Shown piece by piece: positions 62,798 to 64,000 of a stretch of DNA of 64,000 nt. How positions within the stretch are numbered: the first letter of the stretch is position 1; every line of letters starts with the position of its first letter. This stretch comes from Salimicrobium album. GTDB taxonomy: Bacteria > Bacillota > Bacilli > Bacillales > Halobacillaceae. The stretch spans positions 62,001 to 126,000 of the forward strand of contig NZ_FNOS01000003.1 in assembly GCF_900107115.1 (NCBI RefSeq), given 5' to 3'. The notes under the pieces are model-generated. The model was given only the letters and a program-made list of their open reading frames with translations, was not told the origin of the DNA and made no database searches. A program made the translations under genes and the position numbers.

Positions 62798-63008
62798 TAA
62801 AGCCCGGTATGTTCAGCAGATTTTTTATGTCGGACGAAGCTTTTTTTCGTTACGTTCGCCACTCTGTTTTCTCAGTGAACGGCACGTGAAAGGAACGAAA
62901 AACTATTCTCCTTTCGCGGGGACGCCCGGATGATTGATTCTACTTTTCATTTGAGGTGATTTTTGCCATGATAGTGGGAGAACGTACTTAGAGAGGACGG
63001 GATTTTCC

Positions 63009-63902
63009 TTGATGATAAAAGAACTGGAAGTGAAAGATTTACGTCCGGTATCCGAATGGCTGCACCGGATGAACGGGGATGATAAACACTTCGTCGCCTG
63101 GCTCGCTTCGGATCCGAAAGAGATATTCGAACAGATCTGGGGGCTTACCCAGCTGAACGATCCCTTCGCATTTGTAGCATGGGACGGGGAAGAAATCGTC
63201 GGCTTCCTCGGCATACTCCCTTTTTTCGAACAGAGAGTGTGCAGACTTCTCGGCCCATTCGCGACAAAACAGGAAACTCTGATTATCGAGAGGTTATGGC
63301 AGAAGGCTTCTCTTACGCTCGAAATGTATTTTGATGCGGCGAAGCTTGCCTGTTTCGATGTGAACACGGAACTTCTCACCTTCGCGGAACACTATGAATT
63401 TGAACTTTATAATATAGAGAAGACACTCCGGCTTGATAAAGAATCCTTCACCCAGGAACCGGAGGGTGCTCCAATCGCTCCGCTGGATGAATCCCGGCGC
63501 GAAGAGCTCGATTCGATTCATCCGGCCGGGGCCTACTATACGACGGATGAAATGCTCACATTTTCCCGTGAAAACGGCCACCACCTGCTCGGATATTTCG
63601 ACGGCGATGATCTCGCCGGTTATCTGTATCTGGAAACCATACTCCCCGAAGAAGAAGGGGAAATCTGTTTCGTAAACGTAGCTTCCGAAGAACAGGGAGA
63701 GGGCGTCGGCAGTGCCCTGCTCACCTATGCCCTTTCTCTCGGGTTCCGGAGGGAAAACTTTTCCTATATTACGATTTCCGTGCGGGAAGCTAACAGCGGA
63801 GCCGAGAATCTGTACAGGCAGTTCGGCTTTTATGAATGGCATACGATCTACGCCTACAACAAAACGATCGAAACACAGCCGCCTCCGAAACTTGTCCACT
63901 GA
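63009..63902 (+). CDS. GNAT-family N-acetyltransferase
   Basis: A 297-residue protein. The C-terminal acetyl-CoA fold (about 200-290) has FVNVASEEQGEGVGSALLTYAL, whose QGEGVG is the pyrophosphate-binding loop, and AENLYRQFGFYEW. The N-terminal half (EVKDLRPVSEWLHRMNG...) may be a second, degenerate GNAT domain. The substrate is unknown. The start is TTG (63009) or ATG (63012); GAGG upstream is rather far (12-15 bases), so initiation may be weak. Confidence 0.85.
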   Translation: MMIKELEVKDLRPVSEWLHRMNGDDKHFVAWLASDPKEIFEQIWGLTQLNDPFAFVAWDGEEIVGFLGILPFFEQRVCRLLGPFATKQETLIIERLWQKASLTLEMYFDAAKLACFDVNTELLTFAEHYEFELYNIEKTLRLDKESFTQEPEGAPIAPLDESRREELDSIHPAGAYYTTDEMLTFSRENGHHLLGYFDGDDLAGYLYLETILPEEEGEICFVNVASEEQGEGVGSALLTYALSLGFRRENFSYITISVREANSGAENLYRQFGFYEWHTIYAYNKTIETQPPPKLVH

Positions 63903-63926
63903 TTTCGGCGGAAAAGGAGGGAACGC

Positions 63927-64000
63927 ATGAGCTATCTTGAAGATATTTTAAAATCTACAGGAGACACCACACCGATTATAAAGCAAAAATCGGTAAGCGG
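63927..64000 (+). CDS. Unidentified gene, 5' end only
   Basis: Begins MSYLEDILKSTGDTTPIIKQ after a strong ribosome site AAAGGAGG. It runs off the window edge after 24 codons. It is 24 bases downstream of the GNAT gene, so probably in the same operon. I cannot identify it. Confidence 0.6.
   Translation, partial: MSYLEDILKSTGDTTPIIKQKSVS

Noticed and set aside
62830-62905. Possible further member of the GAAGGTNACG repeat family (CGTTACGTTC and GGCACGTGAAAGGAACG)
   Set aside because: The order and spacing of arms do not match the 33-nt unit; only a TTTTTCGTT/AACGAAAAA inverted repeat is present.

Overview
The window is a piece of a low-to-mid GC Gram-positive chromosome from the Bacillaceae. 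Gene order follows the Bacillus subtilis stretch fabZ-flhP-flhO-mbl-murAA-atp operon-upp-glyA-ywlG-ywlE-ywlC-prmC-prfA-tdk-rpmE-rho-murAB-tal-pyrG-rpoE-fadF/cls-argS-ywiB-ywgA-ywfO-lipL-pta-hemQ-ywdK-ywdI. Proteins are rich in Asp/Glu, base composition is near 50% GC, and a Na+-coupled transporter is present. This suggests a halophilic or haloalkaliphilic lineage of the Alkalicoccus/Salisediminibacterium type; the family is well supported, the genus is a guess. I see no rRNA, tRNA, CRISPR array, prophage or insertion sequence. The window is core genome.

Layout. 1-3055: RND efflux operon (pump cut by the window edge). 3147-5015: an unrecognised protein and a NERD-domain protein flanking a cluster of hairpin repeats. 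5066-8753: fabZ, a tiny stress-type membrane protein, an EpuA-like protein, flhP, flhO and a divergent mbl. 8957-20306: murAA, DUF1146, a complete atpZIBEFHAGDC operon, UDP-GlcNAc 2-epimerase and upp. 20490-28995: glyA, ywlG, ywlE, ywlC, a DnaA-box cluster, prmC, prfA, tdk, rpmE (type B) and rho. 29254-33907: murAB, transaldolase-like, pyrG and rpoE. 34138-46247: a small membrane protein, then a long minus-strand acyl-CoA operon (thiolase, 3-hydroxyacyl-CoA dehydrogenase, two acyl-CoA dehydrogenases, MeaB, TetR, IcmF) preceded by a fadF-type iron-sulfur protein. 46437-56628: cls, argS, ywiB, a membrane protein, an SOS-type yolD gene, ywgA, ywfO, lipL, pta, hemQ, ywdK and ywdI. 56832-64000: NSS transporter, phasin-like protein, UbiB-family kinase, secreted metalloprotease, GNAT protein and the start of an unknown gene.

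How the genes work together. The acyl-CoA operon reads as a route from valine-derived isobutyryl-CoA (IcmF) to butyryl-CoA, then via dehydrogenases, HBD and thiolase to acetyl-CoA. FadF carries the electrons to quinone. A TetR repressor in the operon has two plausible operators (one inside the fadF promoter spacer, one upstream of the thiolase), and a near-consensus CcpA cre site lies in the thiolase leader.

The most notable observations are these. (1) Five sporulation genes that B. subtilis has in this neighbourhood (spoIID, spoIIQ, spoIIID, spoIIR, spo0F) are all absent from otherwise conserved gene junctions, implying an asporogenous lineage. (2) Seven same-direction DnaA boxes lie in 125 bp between ywlC and prmC. 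(3) A family of about 33-nt imperfect hairpin repeats occurs at two distant intergenic sites. (4) A LexA-type box sits upstream of yolD. I did not find an obviously new multi-gene system.
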